Positions 1-5,967 of a stretch of 5,967 nt of DNA are shown in pieces; positions within the stretch are counted from its first letter, which is position 1, and each line of letters opens with the position of its first letter. Origin of the DNA: an uncultured Odoribacter sp. GTDB taxonomy: Bacteria; Bacteroidota; Bacteroidia; Bacteroidales; Marinifilaceae. Location: the NCBI GenBank assembly GCA_947176455.1, contig CAMWQQ010000102.1, forward strand, positions 1 to 5,967, read 5' to 3'. A program made the translations under genes and the position numbers. The notes beneath the pieces are model-generated. The model saw only the letters and a list, made by a program, of their open reading frames with translations, made no database searches and was not told the origin of the DNA.

Positions 1-1
1 A

Positions 2-535
2 TTCCGGCAATGGGCGAACAAAGTGCTGAAAGAATATCTTATGCGTGGCTATGCGGTAAGTCAGCGTTTTGAACGTCTGGAATATCGAATGGCCCAAACG
101 GAGGAAAAGATTGATTTTCTTGTTCGAACCTCTCTTCCTCCGATTGAAGGAGTGTTCTATGACGGACAGATATTTGACGCATATACTCTGATGTGTGACC
201 TTGTGCGGAGTGCTAAAAAGAGAATCGTGATGATTGACAACTATATAGACGATTCAGTTCTTCGGCAACTGGATAAACGCAGGGAAGGAGTATCAGCGAC
301 TATTTATACCCGCTCCATTAGCCAGGCTTTACAACAAGATGCTGCTCGTCATGATTCTCAATATGCGCCAATCGCATTGAAGATTTACAAAAACGCACAT
401 GACCGTTTTCTTATTATAGACAATGTGGTTTATCATATCGGTGCTTCATTCAAAGATTTGGGCAAACGATTGTTTGCTTTTTCCAAAATGGAAGCGATGT
501 CGGCAGATGAATTGATAGACCATCTGGAGAAGTGA
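2..535 (+). CDS. RhuM-family protein, C-terminal part with a phospholipase-D-like domain (5' partial)
   Basis: The reading frame is open to the left edge and ends in TGA at 533-535, so 177 C-terminal residues are visible. A GTG at 23 would open the same frame, but the residues before it (FRQWANK) continue a conserved segment, so the true start lies outside the window. That opening segment, FRQWANKVLKEYLMRGYAV, resembles the end of the RhuM domain (named after Salmonella rhuM; molecular function not established). Residues about 21-41 form a short likely coiled coil. Residues about 50-160 look like a phospholipase-D/Nuc-type fold: an alternating hydrophobic strand (KKRIVMIDNY), then GVSATIYT, then HDRFLIID followed by GAS. 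This is a degenerate HKD motif with Arg in place of Lys. Possible roles are a nuclease-like activity or a non-catalytic binding fold. The gene converges on the lipoprotein gene and shares its terminator. Family call is from recalled similarity; the biochemical role is unknown. Confidence 0.8.
   Translation, partial: FRQWANKVLKEYLMRGYAVSQRFERLEYRMAQTEEKIDFLVRTSLPPIEGVFYDGQIFDAYTLMCDLVRSAKKRIVMIDNYIDDSVLRQLDKRREGVSATIYTRSISQALQQDAARHDSQYAPIALKIYKNAHDRFLIIDNVVYHIGASFKDLGKRLFAFSKMEAMSADELIDHLEK
398..448 (+). other. degenerate HKD (phospholipase-D-like) active-site motif
   Basis: Visible residues 133-140 read H-D-R-F-L-I-I-D, matching HxK(x4)D with Lys replaced by Arg. They are followed seven residues later by G-A-S (147-149), in the place of the usual G-S/G-G-S-x-N. 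Only one such motif is visible, as in single-domain Nuc-type members, which form their active site as dimers. Whether Arg supports catalysis is not known here. Confidence 0.6.
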
Positions 536-563
536 AAATAGGAATGAAATTCGCTGAGTAAAT

Positions 564-600
564 AAAAAGAGACCGTCGTAAAACGGTCTCCTTTTGTTTT
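564..600. terminator. bidirectional intrinsic terminator between convergent genes
   Basis: A perfect 8-bp inverted repeat, GAGACCGT (569-576) and ACGGTCTC (583-590), encloses a 6-base loop. On the + strand it is followed by CTTTTGTTTT. On the - strand the stem is followed by TTTTTATTTA. Both sides therefore look like Rho-independent terminators. It lies 33 bases after the RhuM-family stop codon and 29 bases after the lipoprotein stop codon, exactly where two convergent transcripts need to end. Confidence 0.88.
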
Positions 601-619
601 CAGTAGAATGGCTGATGAA

Positions 620-1921
620 TTAGTCTTCGTATTCGAAACTGATAGTGGAAACATCACCATCATTGTCGTAATTAATGGCTATGACTCCCCACATACCTAC
701 TACATATTGGAAAGGCGTATTTCCATAGGTTACATCTGAAGCAATTGGCAGATTAACAGAAGTATTTCCACAAGCTTTCAAAAGATAGGGGAAAAAATCA
801 TTCTCAAAACTAATTGCCCCAATGATGAATTTGTAGATACAGGCAACCATATCGATTTGAGAAATATTTTTTAATGAAGATTTGTTGAAATCAACGCCGA
901 CACCTTCGATATCTACTAGATTACCATTATCGTAGGTATAATTTGTAGGAGATTCTTCTACAATCTCTTCACCTTCATCATCTACATCTCGAAATACTTC
1001 TATTATTTGAGATAAATAGTTTTCCGAATTATAATCCCAATTAAAAACACTTTCTCCATTATCGGTACATTTTTCTACATTTCCATTTGATAATGTATAG
1101 GTGTATATGGTTTCATCCTCATGATTAATAAGAATTTGATTTGCCGAATAGCTGATATTATAGACCGTTTCTTCAATAGTTTCTCCTTCACTTTGATAGG
1201 AATATTCAATACGTTCAATCTGATTGTCAGCGTAGTGTAATGTATAATTTACATCTCCGGAGCCATCAGCATAGGTGATTTTGCTAATACGTTTGGTGAT
1301 AGGAGTGATAATGGTTGTGTTTTCTTCTATTTCCAAATCGCCTAATTTGTATTCTTTTTCATTTTGGATAAGGAGCAGGGAATAATTTCCTGCCATAAAA
1401 GCATAAGAAAGAGTGAAAGAAGCCTCTTTGTCGTTGAAATCGGCATCTCCGATTTCTATTTTTTGTTCTGAGTTGCTTTGTAATATCAATTTGTCGGATT
1501 CCGTAAAACCTTCTCCAAAAATGTGTGTTTTTTCACCGGTTTTAATTTTACTGGGCATTAATAAATCAGTGATAGGGAAATCACTTACTTCCACGTTGCC
1601 CAACACGTAATCTTTGTCGTTCTGATTTACGATTACTTGATAACTGCCGGGTTTGGTGTTGACCGGGAGGGTGAAGGTCACGCTTGTGGCTGTGAACTTT
1701 GCATCTTTCAGTTCAATGGTTTCCGTTTCGCTTTTTAAAGTGAGTTTTGCATTGTCGGCGAAATCTTTGCCTTCAATGGTTACTTCTCTGCCGATGCTGA
1801 TTTTTTCCGGCATAGTGGCTGTCGGAGCTACGGCTTCCGGTGTTTTTTCGTCATCGTCCGAACATGCGGTGAATGCACATGCGCTGCATACGAGGAGCAG
1901 CATAAACCAAATTTTCTTCAT
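620..1921 (-). CDS. putative surface lipoprotein with two IPT/TIG-like repeats and a beta-rich, DUF4595-like C-terminus
   Basis: The gene encodes 433 residues. The ATG at 1919-1921 was chosen because it begins a classic lipoprotein signal peptide (MKKIWFMLLLVCSACAFTAC). A longer frame starting at 1978 would add 19 unlikely residues and overlap the upstream peptidase gene. Cys20 is the predicted lipidation site; the following S-D-D-D-E resembles the Bacteroidetes lipoprotein export signal, so surface display is inferred. Residues about 30-113 and 114-200 are two diverged copies of an Ig-like IPT/TIG unit. Residues about 210-433 are beta-rich with recurring Y-x-x-N turns and end in YDNDGDVSTISFEYED; this resembles DUF4595-type Bacteroides lipoproteins, an uncertain assignment. 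No catalytic motif is seen, so binding of a glycan or protein is the likeliest kind of role. The gene follows the M16 peptidase gene by 43 bases and is probably co-transcribed. Its 3' two-thirds is markedly A+T-rich compared with its neighbours. Confidence 0.85.
   Translation of the reverse strand: MKKIWFMLLLVCSACAFTACSDDDEKTPEAVAPTATMPEKISIGREVTIEGKDFADNAKLTLKSETETIELKDAKFTATSVTFTLPVNTKPGSYQVIVNQNDKDYVLGNVEVSDFPITDLLMPSKIKTGEKTHIFGEGFTESDKLILQSNSEQKIEIGDADFNDKEASFTLSYAFMAGNYSLLLIQNEKEYKLGDLEIEENTTIITPITKRISKITYADGSGDVNYTLHYADNQIERIEYSYQSEGETIEETVYNISYSANQILINHEDETIYTYTLSNGNVEKCTDNGESVFNWDYNSENYLSQIIEVFRDVDDEGEEIVEESPTNYTYDNGNLVDIEGVGVDFNKSSLKNISQIDMVACIYKFIIGAISFENDFFPYLLKACGNTSVNLPIASDVTYGNTPFQYVVGMWGVIAINYDNDGDVSTISFEYED
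1322..1834 (-). repeat. tandem pair of IPT/TIG-like domain repeats (protein level)
   Basis: Residues 40-112 and 125-198 of the lipoprotein align along their whole length. Shared positions include K-I-x-x-G near the start, I-x-G-x-x-F, a central Leu-rich strand, F-T-L, G-x-Y, and at the end Q-N-x-K-x-Y-x-L-G-x-x-E-(V/I). Unit lengths are 73 and 74 residues. The DNA copies have diverged, so this is an old domain duplication rather than a recent DNA repeat. The fold assignment (Ig-like IPT/TIG) is from pattern recognition. Confidence 0.72.
1862..1921 (-). other. lipoprotein signal peptide and lipobox with acidic export tag
   Basis: Two Lys, then a hydrophobic core, then F-T-A-Cys20 at codon 1862-1864. 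The residues just after the Cys (S-D-D-D-E) avoid a lone +2 Asp and form the acidic tag that in Bacteroidetes marks lipoproteins for outer-surface display. Cys12 and Cys15 also occur in the core, but Cys20 fits best because it ends the hydrophobic stretch and precedes the acidic tag. Confidence 0.85.
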
Positions 1922-1964
1922 AATGTTAGATTTTAGTGGATGAATAATTGATTGATTCAAAAGG
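1922..1964 (-). promoter_or_regulatory. 43-base intercistronic leader, no terminator or clear promoter seen
   Basis: Read on the minus strand, this A/T-rich gap carries no stable hairpin with a T-tract and no good match to the Bacteroidetes TAnnTTTG promoter element at a plausible distance. There is no Shine-Dalgarno; an A/T-rich ACTAAAATCTAACATT directly precedes the ATG, as is usual in Bacteroidetes. The absence of signals argues for read-through from the peptidase gene. Confidence 0.5.
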
Positions 1965-4730
1965 TTAATAAATAACAATATCTATACATTGTGCCGTGCG
2001 GAAAAATTTCCGGGCGAACGCCACGACTTCTTTGGCGGTGATTTTGTCGATGAGGTGGTCAAAATACCGGGCATCGTCGAGCAGGGTGTGAGTGCGGTTG
2101 TAGAACTGCAGGTTTTCCGTCCAATAGGCGATGTCTTTGTCTGCGAAAGCGGTGTTGTGGGCTTTCTTCAAAACCAAGGCAAGGTATTCGACGTCGTCTT
2201 CCGGCACTCCTTCTTCCTGTAGGCGTTTGATTTCTTCGTGTACGATTTGTCGCATCTGTGCTCCTTTGGCGCGGGAACTTTCAAATTGTACGACGAGAGT
2301 CTGGTCGTTCTGCGGATAATCTTCCGCTTGAGCGAATAGATGCACACCGTACGAACCTCCGGCATCTTCGCGGATGGTCTGGCGGTATCGTTGCTCAAGG
2401 TACTGGCGGATGATCTGCATGTATATCTTGTCTGCGGGTTTAATGGGTAGTCGGTTTTTAAATTCGATGTTCACCATGTATTTCTCTTCCGGTAGTCCCA
2501 GTACGATGTCGCGCGTTGCAGATTCGTGTCGTTCGTAGTTGTGGACCACCGCCTTTTCCCGGGTGCCTTTGGTCGGCAGGGAGGCAATGTAAAGTTCCGT
2601 CAGACGGCGGGCTTCTTCACGTGGCAGGTCGCCCACGAGGTAGAAGGAGAAATCGCCGGCGTTGCGGAAGCGTTCATCGTAGATGCTCTGCATGCGCTCG
2701 AAGTTCATGGCGTTGTAATAAGCGGTGTCATCGGCATGGATACGGGGCGAAGGGAGGGTGTGCACCTCTTTCATGACAGCGGCGATGCTGTCGTCCGTGG
2801 TGTGCTTGGCATAGGCGCGCTGAATCTTGTTTGCCCGCACGTATTTGTCGAATGCCGGGCGACTGAAACGCGGGTGGGTAACGGTGAGGTGGAAAAACTG
2901 GAGCGCCCGTTCGGCATCCTTGTGCGTGGAGCGACAGTTGATGCTTTCAGAACGTTCGTCCAGGGCGATGTTGATGTCTATCTCGTGTCCCTGCATAATC
3001 GCATTGAGCGTCTTGGGCGCGTGTTTGTAAAGCCCGTGTTGGAGGAACAATGCGTTGAGGGCATCGGCGGAGGGAAGGTCTTCTGCCGGAAGCAGGGAAC
3101 GTCCGCCGGCACTGCCTGCCAGCAGGTTGAAGACGCCCGCTTCGCTGTCGGTGTATTTGTAATACACTTTGGCGCCGTTGCTGAGCGTCCATTCTTCGGC
3201 TTCCGCGTTTTTGAGGATTTTGGTCTTTACAATGGTGCCACTTTGGGGCTCAAAATCCATGAAAGGCGGAAGGGTTTCTTCTTTGCTTTCGGGATAGGGC
3301 TGGGGATTGTGATTCCTAGCTTCTTCTCGGATAGCCGTCAGTTCGTGACTGTCAGGGAAAGGATAGTCGGGGTTGTTGCCTTGTACGGCGTAGACCCAGT
3401 TGCCGGCTTGGTTGTACCAGCGAGCAATCCATTCCTGCATGGCGGTGCTGTCAATCGTGCCGACAACCCGGTAGGTGGTGTCCAATTTGGTTGCCACTTC
3501 ACAGAGGGGATAACCGAGGAGGAAATGGTCCTGGTAGATTTTGAGGTAGACGCTATTGGGCATCCGGTTGAGCATGGTAGCGGATTGCTGGAGACTGCGA
3601 CGATAATTGTCGGTCAGTTCTTTCATTTTCTGTTCCGTAATGCCGTAGCGACGGATGCGTTCCAATTGTTCAAGCACTTGCCGGAGGGCTTCCTTTTCCA
3701 TACCGGGCAGGGGAGTGACGGCAATGTTCTGTCCTTCATAGTGGCGCACCATGTTGTGGACGCCTGCCTGTGCGCTGAGGAAGTTGGCGTCCTCTTCCTG
3801 TATGAAGTCATTGAGGTAACTGCCGACCAGTTGGTTGTAGAACTCGCTGCATAGTTGTTCTTTGATTTGTGTTTCCAATGAGTTTACCGGTGCTTTGCGG
3901 AAACGTTGCATGAGGACAATCGCATTTTGCGGGATGTCTTTGTCGATGAGCCGGCAGTAGAGCGGTTCTGTGTTGTCGGGGATGTAATAGGTCAGCCGGG
4001 CTTTGGGATTGATGCGTTTGGGAATGGGAGCGAAAAGGCGTTTGACCTCTGCTTCCACGGCTTCGGGGTCGATGTCACCGATGATGATGACTGCCTGCTG
4101 GTCGGGACGGTAGAAGTCCCGGTAATAGGCGCGAACCTCTTCGGCGGTGAAGTTATGGAGCACCTCCGGCGTACCGATGACGTCGTGGGTGGCGTATTTG
4201 CTGTGGTTGTAGAGCAGGGCGTTGAGCTCCGTCTGCATTCGTTGGGAAAGGTCCATGCCCTGGCGTCTTTCCTCAAGGATGACTTTGCGCTCGATTTCCA
4301 TTTCGTCGGCACGCAGGAGGAGGAATCCCGACCAGTCGTGCAGAATCAGGATGCAGGAGTCCACGAGTCCTTTGTCGTCCGTAGGGACGCCGTCGATGTG
4401 GTAGACCGTTTCATCGGCACCCGTGTAGGCGTTCAGGTCTTGGATGCCCCGCCGTTTGAGGAATGCGGGTGCACCTTCCGGAAAATTTTCCGTGGCGTGG
4501 AAAGCCATGTGCTCGAGCACGTGCGCCAGACCGTTCTGGTGGTCTTCTTCCATGAGTGCGCCTACGTTTTGCACTAAATAGAAGTCGGCTTTCCCCGGTG
4601 TCGTGCGGTTGGCGCGGATATAGTAATGCAGTCCGTTGTCAAGACGGCCGTGACGAAAGGGTTCGTCGGTTGCGGATGCTTGCCAGACGGAGATTGCAGT
4701 CAGAAGTAAAAGAAAAAGAATCTTTTTCAT
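1965..4730 (-). CDS. secreted M16 family zinc metallopeptidase (pitrilysin/insulinase type)
   Basis: This complete 921-residue protein should cleave peptides or unfolded proteins in the periplasm. The ATG at 4728-4730 is preferred because it begins a signal peptide ending in ASA-T at residue 20/21; an in-frame ATG at 4760 would add 10 residues and overlap the upstream gene. The mature protein lacks an N-terminal Cys, so it is soluble rather than lipidated. The N-terminal peptidase domain (about 25-170) carries the inverted zinc motif H70-V-L-E73-H74, and Glu154 in the ERKVILEE segment is the expected third ligand. An M16 C-domain follows at about 190-375. The second half (about 510-900) has a degenerate N-like domain without zinc ligands and a C-domain with Arg787 and Tyr794, spaced as in the substrate-binding Arg/Tyr pair of insulysin. 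The length fits the fused two-half M16 form. Its start lies 7 bases after the thioredoxin-family gene, indicating an operon. It contains six cysteines. The natural substrate is unknown. Confidence 0.93.
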   Translation of the reverse strand: MKKILFLLLLTAISVWQASATDEPFRHGRLDNGLHYYIRANRTTPGKADFYLVQNVGALMEEDHQNGLAHVLEHMAFHATENFPEGAPAFLKRRGIQDLNAYTGADETVYHIDGVPTDDKGLVDSCILILHDWSGFLLLRADEMEIERKVILEERRQGMDLSQRMQTELNALLYNHSKYATHDVIGTPEVLHNFTAEEVRAYYRDFYRPDQQAVIIIGDIDPEAVEAEVKRLFAPIPKRINPKARLTYYIPDNTEPLYCRLIDKDIPQNAIVLMQRFRKAPVNSLETQIKEQLCSEFYNQLVGSYLNDFIQEEDANFLSAQAGVHNMVRHYEGQNIAVTPLPGMEKEALRQVLEQLERIRRYGITEQKMKELTDNYRRSLQQSATMLNRMPNSVYLKIYQDHFLLGYPLCEVATKLDTTYRVVGTIDSTAMQEWIARWYNQAGNWVYAVQGNNPDYPFPDSHELTAIREEARNHNPQPYPESKEETLPPFMDFEPQSGTIVKTKILKNAEAEEWTLSNGAKVYYKYTDSEAGVFNLLAGSAGGRSLLPAEDLPSADALNALFLQHGLYKHAPKTLNAIMQGHEIDINIALDERSESINCRSTHKDAERALQFFHLTVTHPRFSRPAFDKYVRANKIQRAYAKHTTDDSIAAVMKEVHTLPSPRIHADDTAYYNAMNFERMQSIYDERFRNAGDFSFYLVGDLPREEARRLTELYIASLPTKGTREKAVVHNYERHESATRDIVLGLPEEKYMVNIEFKNRLPIKPADKIYMQIIRQYLEQRYRQTIREDAGGSYGVHLFAQAEDYPQNDQTLVVQFESSRAKGAQMRQIVHEEIKRLQEEGVPEDDVEYLALVLKKAHNTAFADKDIAYWTENLQFYNRTHTLLDDARYFDHLIDKITAKEVVAFARKFFRTAQCIDIVIY
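2349..2372 (-). other. C-terminal Arg/Tyr substrate-binding pair of the M16 peptidase
   Basis: Arg787 and Tyr794 lie in R-E-D-A-G-G-S-Y-G-V with a spacing of seven, the same as the Arg/Tyr pair that in insulysin-type enzymes reaches over from the second half to hold the substrate backbone. This supports a complete two-half active chamber. Confidence 0.75.
4509..4523 (-). other. inverted zinc-binding motif HxxEH of the M16 peptidase
   Basis: Codons 70-74 encode H-V-L-E-H. In M16 enzymes both His bind zinc and the Glu acts as the general base. The third ligand, Glu154, is at 4269-4271; alignment to the known E-R-x-V-I-x-x-E pattern of mitochondrial processing peptidase places it there. All catalytic residues are present, so the enzyme is predicted to be active. 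Confidence 0.92.
4671..4730 (-). other. Sec signal peptide of the M16 peptidase
   Basis: MKK is followed by a hydrophobic run (ILFLLLLTAISVW) and the A-S-A cleavage site before T21. There is no lipobox Cys, which predicts a soluble periplasmic enzyme. Confidence 0.85.
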
Positions 4731-4737
4731 GGGATGA

Positions 4738-5967
4738 TCATAGGTTTTCCAGATTTTCACGAATCATGTTCTGCAATTGTACTTTCAGGGCAGGTTCCTC
4801 GATTTCGGCACTGACGATGAATGCTTGGTTAAGACTTTGTTTTGCCTTGGTGGTGTCGCCGGTTTTTTGCAGGTTCTCTGCCAGTAGCATCAGCAGTCGT
4901 GTACGCAACTGGGGAGCCATCTTCATGTTCAGGGTGTTGTTGATCCACTTGATGACGAGAGGACGTGCCTGGTCGGGCAGATTGCCCTGATAGATAGAAT
5001 ACAGGTCTTCAATGGGTTGCGTGTAATCGTTGATGCCTAATGACTTGCCGGCTCCTGCGAAATACTTGTCCATATTTTCAAAGAAGACGGGCAGGTTGTG
5101 GCGGAAAAGACCGGAGTAACTGTCGGCGAGCAGGGTGACGGCTTCGACTGCCGAGAGGTCGCCGAAAGGCATATCGGCGTATATGGCTTTCAGGTCGCCG
5201 TTGATGCGTTCGAGCGTCTGCTTGTAGTCGGTCTTGCCGGTGCTGCAAAGTTTCAGGATGTGCGTGTTGTACAGTCCGATGAGGTAGTTCTGTACCTCTT
5301 CTTTGTCAACAGCCTCGCAGTAGCGGTCGTAGTTCTTCACCATAAAGTCGAATATCGGGTCTTGTTTCTCGAGTTCCGGATGATAGAGCGAAAGAATGAC
5401 AAAATCCGTCGGATTAATCATGTTTTCAAGTTTTTTGGTCTTGAGGTATTCGGGAAACAGGGCGTCGATGCGCACGGTCCATTTTTCCTGGTTGTAGCCA
5501 TTTTGGGTCTTAATGAAATCAGGAGCGCGCAACAACAGTTTCTGTTGCAGTTCGGTGTTTTTCTTTTCTTTCTTGGATTTCTCGTACAATTTCTCGAAAG
5601 TAAGTTCGTCTCCCTCGACGATTTGCGCTTCGAGCAACAGGCTGGCAGGCGCAAGGACGCCTATCAGGGTTTTGAGCACTTCGCCTTTGCTGTCGATGAA
5701 AAGCATCGTGGGCAGAGAGGTGATTTTATAGCGTTCCGCAAGGCTTCTGTTGGCAGGGGCATCGCTGTCGAACTGGCAGTTGATGAAGTGTTCGTTGAAG
5801 TATTTGCCTACCTCGGGGCGGGTGAATACTTGGGCGGACATTACTTTGCAGGGACCGCACCACGATGCCCAAAAGTCGATGAACAGGTTCTTCTTTTCGG
5901 CTTTGGCTTTTGCCAAGGCTTCTTCAAAGGTATAGTTACTGAAAGTGATTTGGGCGGATAACCGGTT
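4738..5967 (-). CDS. secreted thioredoxin-family protein with a long helical C-terminal region (5' partial)
   Basis: The frame is open to the right edge, giving 409 visible residues ending in TGA at 4738-4740. A TTG at 5916 could be read as a start, but the frame continues upstream as NRLSAQ-ITFSNYTFEEAL. NRLSAQ looks like the end of a signal peptide and the next segment is the usual N-terminal helix of the fold, so only the start of the signal peptide is probably missing. The thioredoxin domain (about 7-118) has W-C37-G-P-C40 in FWASWCGPCKVM and the cis-proline segment S-L-P86-T. It should carry out thiol-disulfide exchange in the periplasm. The remaining 290 residues are predicted mostly helical, rich in charged and Leu/Tyr residues; the last part (RTRLLMLLAENLQKTGDTTK) looks TPR-like, suggesting partner binding. 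The M16 peptidase gene starts 7 bases downstream, suggesting translational coupling. The partner protein is unknown. Confidence 0.87.
   Translation of the reverse strand, partial: NRLSAQITFSNYTFEEALAKAKAEKKNLFIDFWASWCGPCKVMSAQVFTRPEVGKYFNEHFINCQFDSDAPANRSLAERYKITSLPTMLFIDSKGEVLKTLIGVLAPASLLLEAQIVEGDELTFEKLYEKSKKEKKNTELQQKLLLRAPDFIKTQNGYNQEKWTVRIDALFPEYLKTKKLENMINPTDFVILSLYHPELEKQDPIFDFMVKNYDRYCEAVDKEEVQNYLIGLYNTHILKLCSTGKTDYKQTLERINGDLKAIYADMPFGDLSAVEAVTLLADSYSGLFRHNLPVFFENMDKYFAGAGKSLGINDYTQPIEDLYSIYQGNLPDQARPLVIKWINNTLNMKMAPQLRTRLLMLLAENLQKTGDTTKAKQSLNQAFIVSAEIEEPALKVQLQNMIRENLENL
5848..5859 (-). other. thioredoxin CGPC redox-active motif
   Basis: Four codons encode C-G-P-C, preceded by W-A-S-W. 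CGPC is the thioredoxin type of dithiol centre, generally reducing rather than oxidising. The cis-proline (S-L-P-T) is present 46 residues later, so the redox site is intact. Confidence 0.9.

Noticed and set aside
433..663. Minus-strand frame of 76 codons across the terminator
   Set aside because: It overlaps the 3' ends of two real genes, runs through the hairpin, and its translation resembles no protein I recognise.
1941..1960. Short ATTGATTGATT direct repeat in the gap before the lipoprotein gene
   Set aside because: It is too short and simple in an A/T-rich stretch to support a regulatory or phase-variation claim.
1922..1978. Longer lipoprotein start at 1978 giving 19 more residues
   Set aside because: The extra residues would precede a canonical lipoprotein signal peptide and overlap the peptidase gene; the ATG at 1921 fits far better.
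2526..3854. Long open frame (442 codons) on the + strand opposite the M16 peptidase gene
   Set aside because: It is in exact codon register with the peptidase gene, so its stops would need TTA, CTA or TCA codons on the other strand, which this G+C-rich gene rarely uses. The translation has no recognisable domain, and the opposite strand has all M16 motifs.
3906..4577. Open frame of 223 codons on the + strand over the 5' part of the M16 gene
   Set aside because: Same codon-register shadow effect; it covers the HxxEH region of a well-supported enzyme and has no plausible protein features.
4738..5916. TTG at 5916 as the start of the thioredoxin-family gene
   Set aside because: The frame stays open to the window edge, and the upstream residues look like a signal-peptide end plus the first thioredoxin helix, so the gene is 5' truncated by the window.
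5098..5961. Open frame of 287 codons on the + strand opposite the thioredoxin-family gene
   Set aside because: It is in codon register with the thioredoxin gene and is explained by the rarity of TTA, CTA and TCA codons there. The CGPC-encoding strand is clearly the real one.

Overview
The window looks like chromosomal DNA from a member of the Bacteroidales, most likely Bacteroides or a close relative. The evidence is a lipoprotein whose mature N-terminus is Cys-Ser followed by three Asp and a Glu, the acidic tag typical of surface-exposed Bacteroidetes lipoproteins. In addition, none of the visible starts has a clear Shine-Dalgarno, the leaders are A/T-rich, and a RhuM-type protein and a secreted long thioredoxin-family protein of the kind common in gut Bacteroidales are present. 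No species can be named from the sequence alone.

Layout: bases 2-535 (+) hold the C-terminal 177 residues of a RhuM-family protein ending in a phospholipase-D-like domain. Bases 536-619 are a short convergent intergenic region with a strong hairpin at 569-590 that should terminate transcription on both strands. The rest of the window is one minus-strand gene set, read from right to left. It begins with a secreted thioredoxin-family protein (4738 to beyond 5967, N-terminus just off the window). After 7 bases comes a complete secreted M16 (pitrilysin/insulinase-type) zinc metallopeptidase (1965-4730). After a further 43 bases comes a putative surface lipoprotein with two IPT/TIG-like repeats and a beta-rich C-terminal part (620-1921). 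The set ends at the shared terminator.

The three minus-strand products all appear to leave the cytoplasm, and no terminator or clear promoter lies between their genes, so they are probably co-transcribed. A plausible but unproven reading is an envelope module: a thiol-redox protein, a periplasmic peptidase and a surface-displayed lipoprotein. The visible spacing supports coupling of the first two genes most strongly. The lipoprotein gene is much richer in A+T than its upstream neighbours (about 30% G+C in places, against up to 70% within the peptidase gene), so it may have a different history.

No tRNA, rRNA, insertion sequence, CRISPR array or attachment site was seen. No stretch longer than 300 bases lacks a gene.
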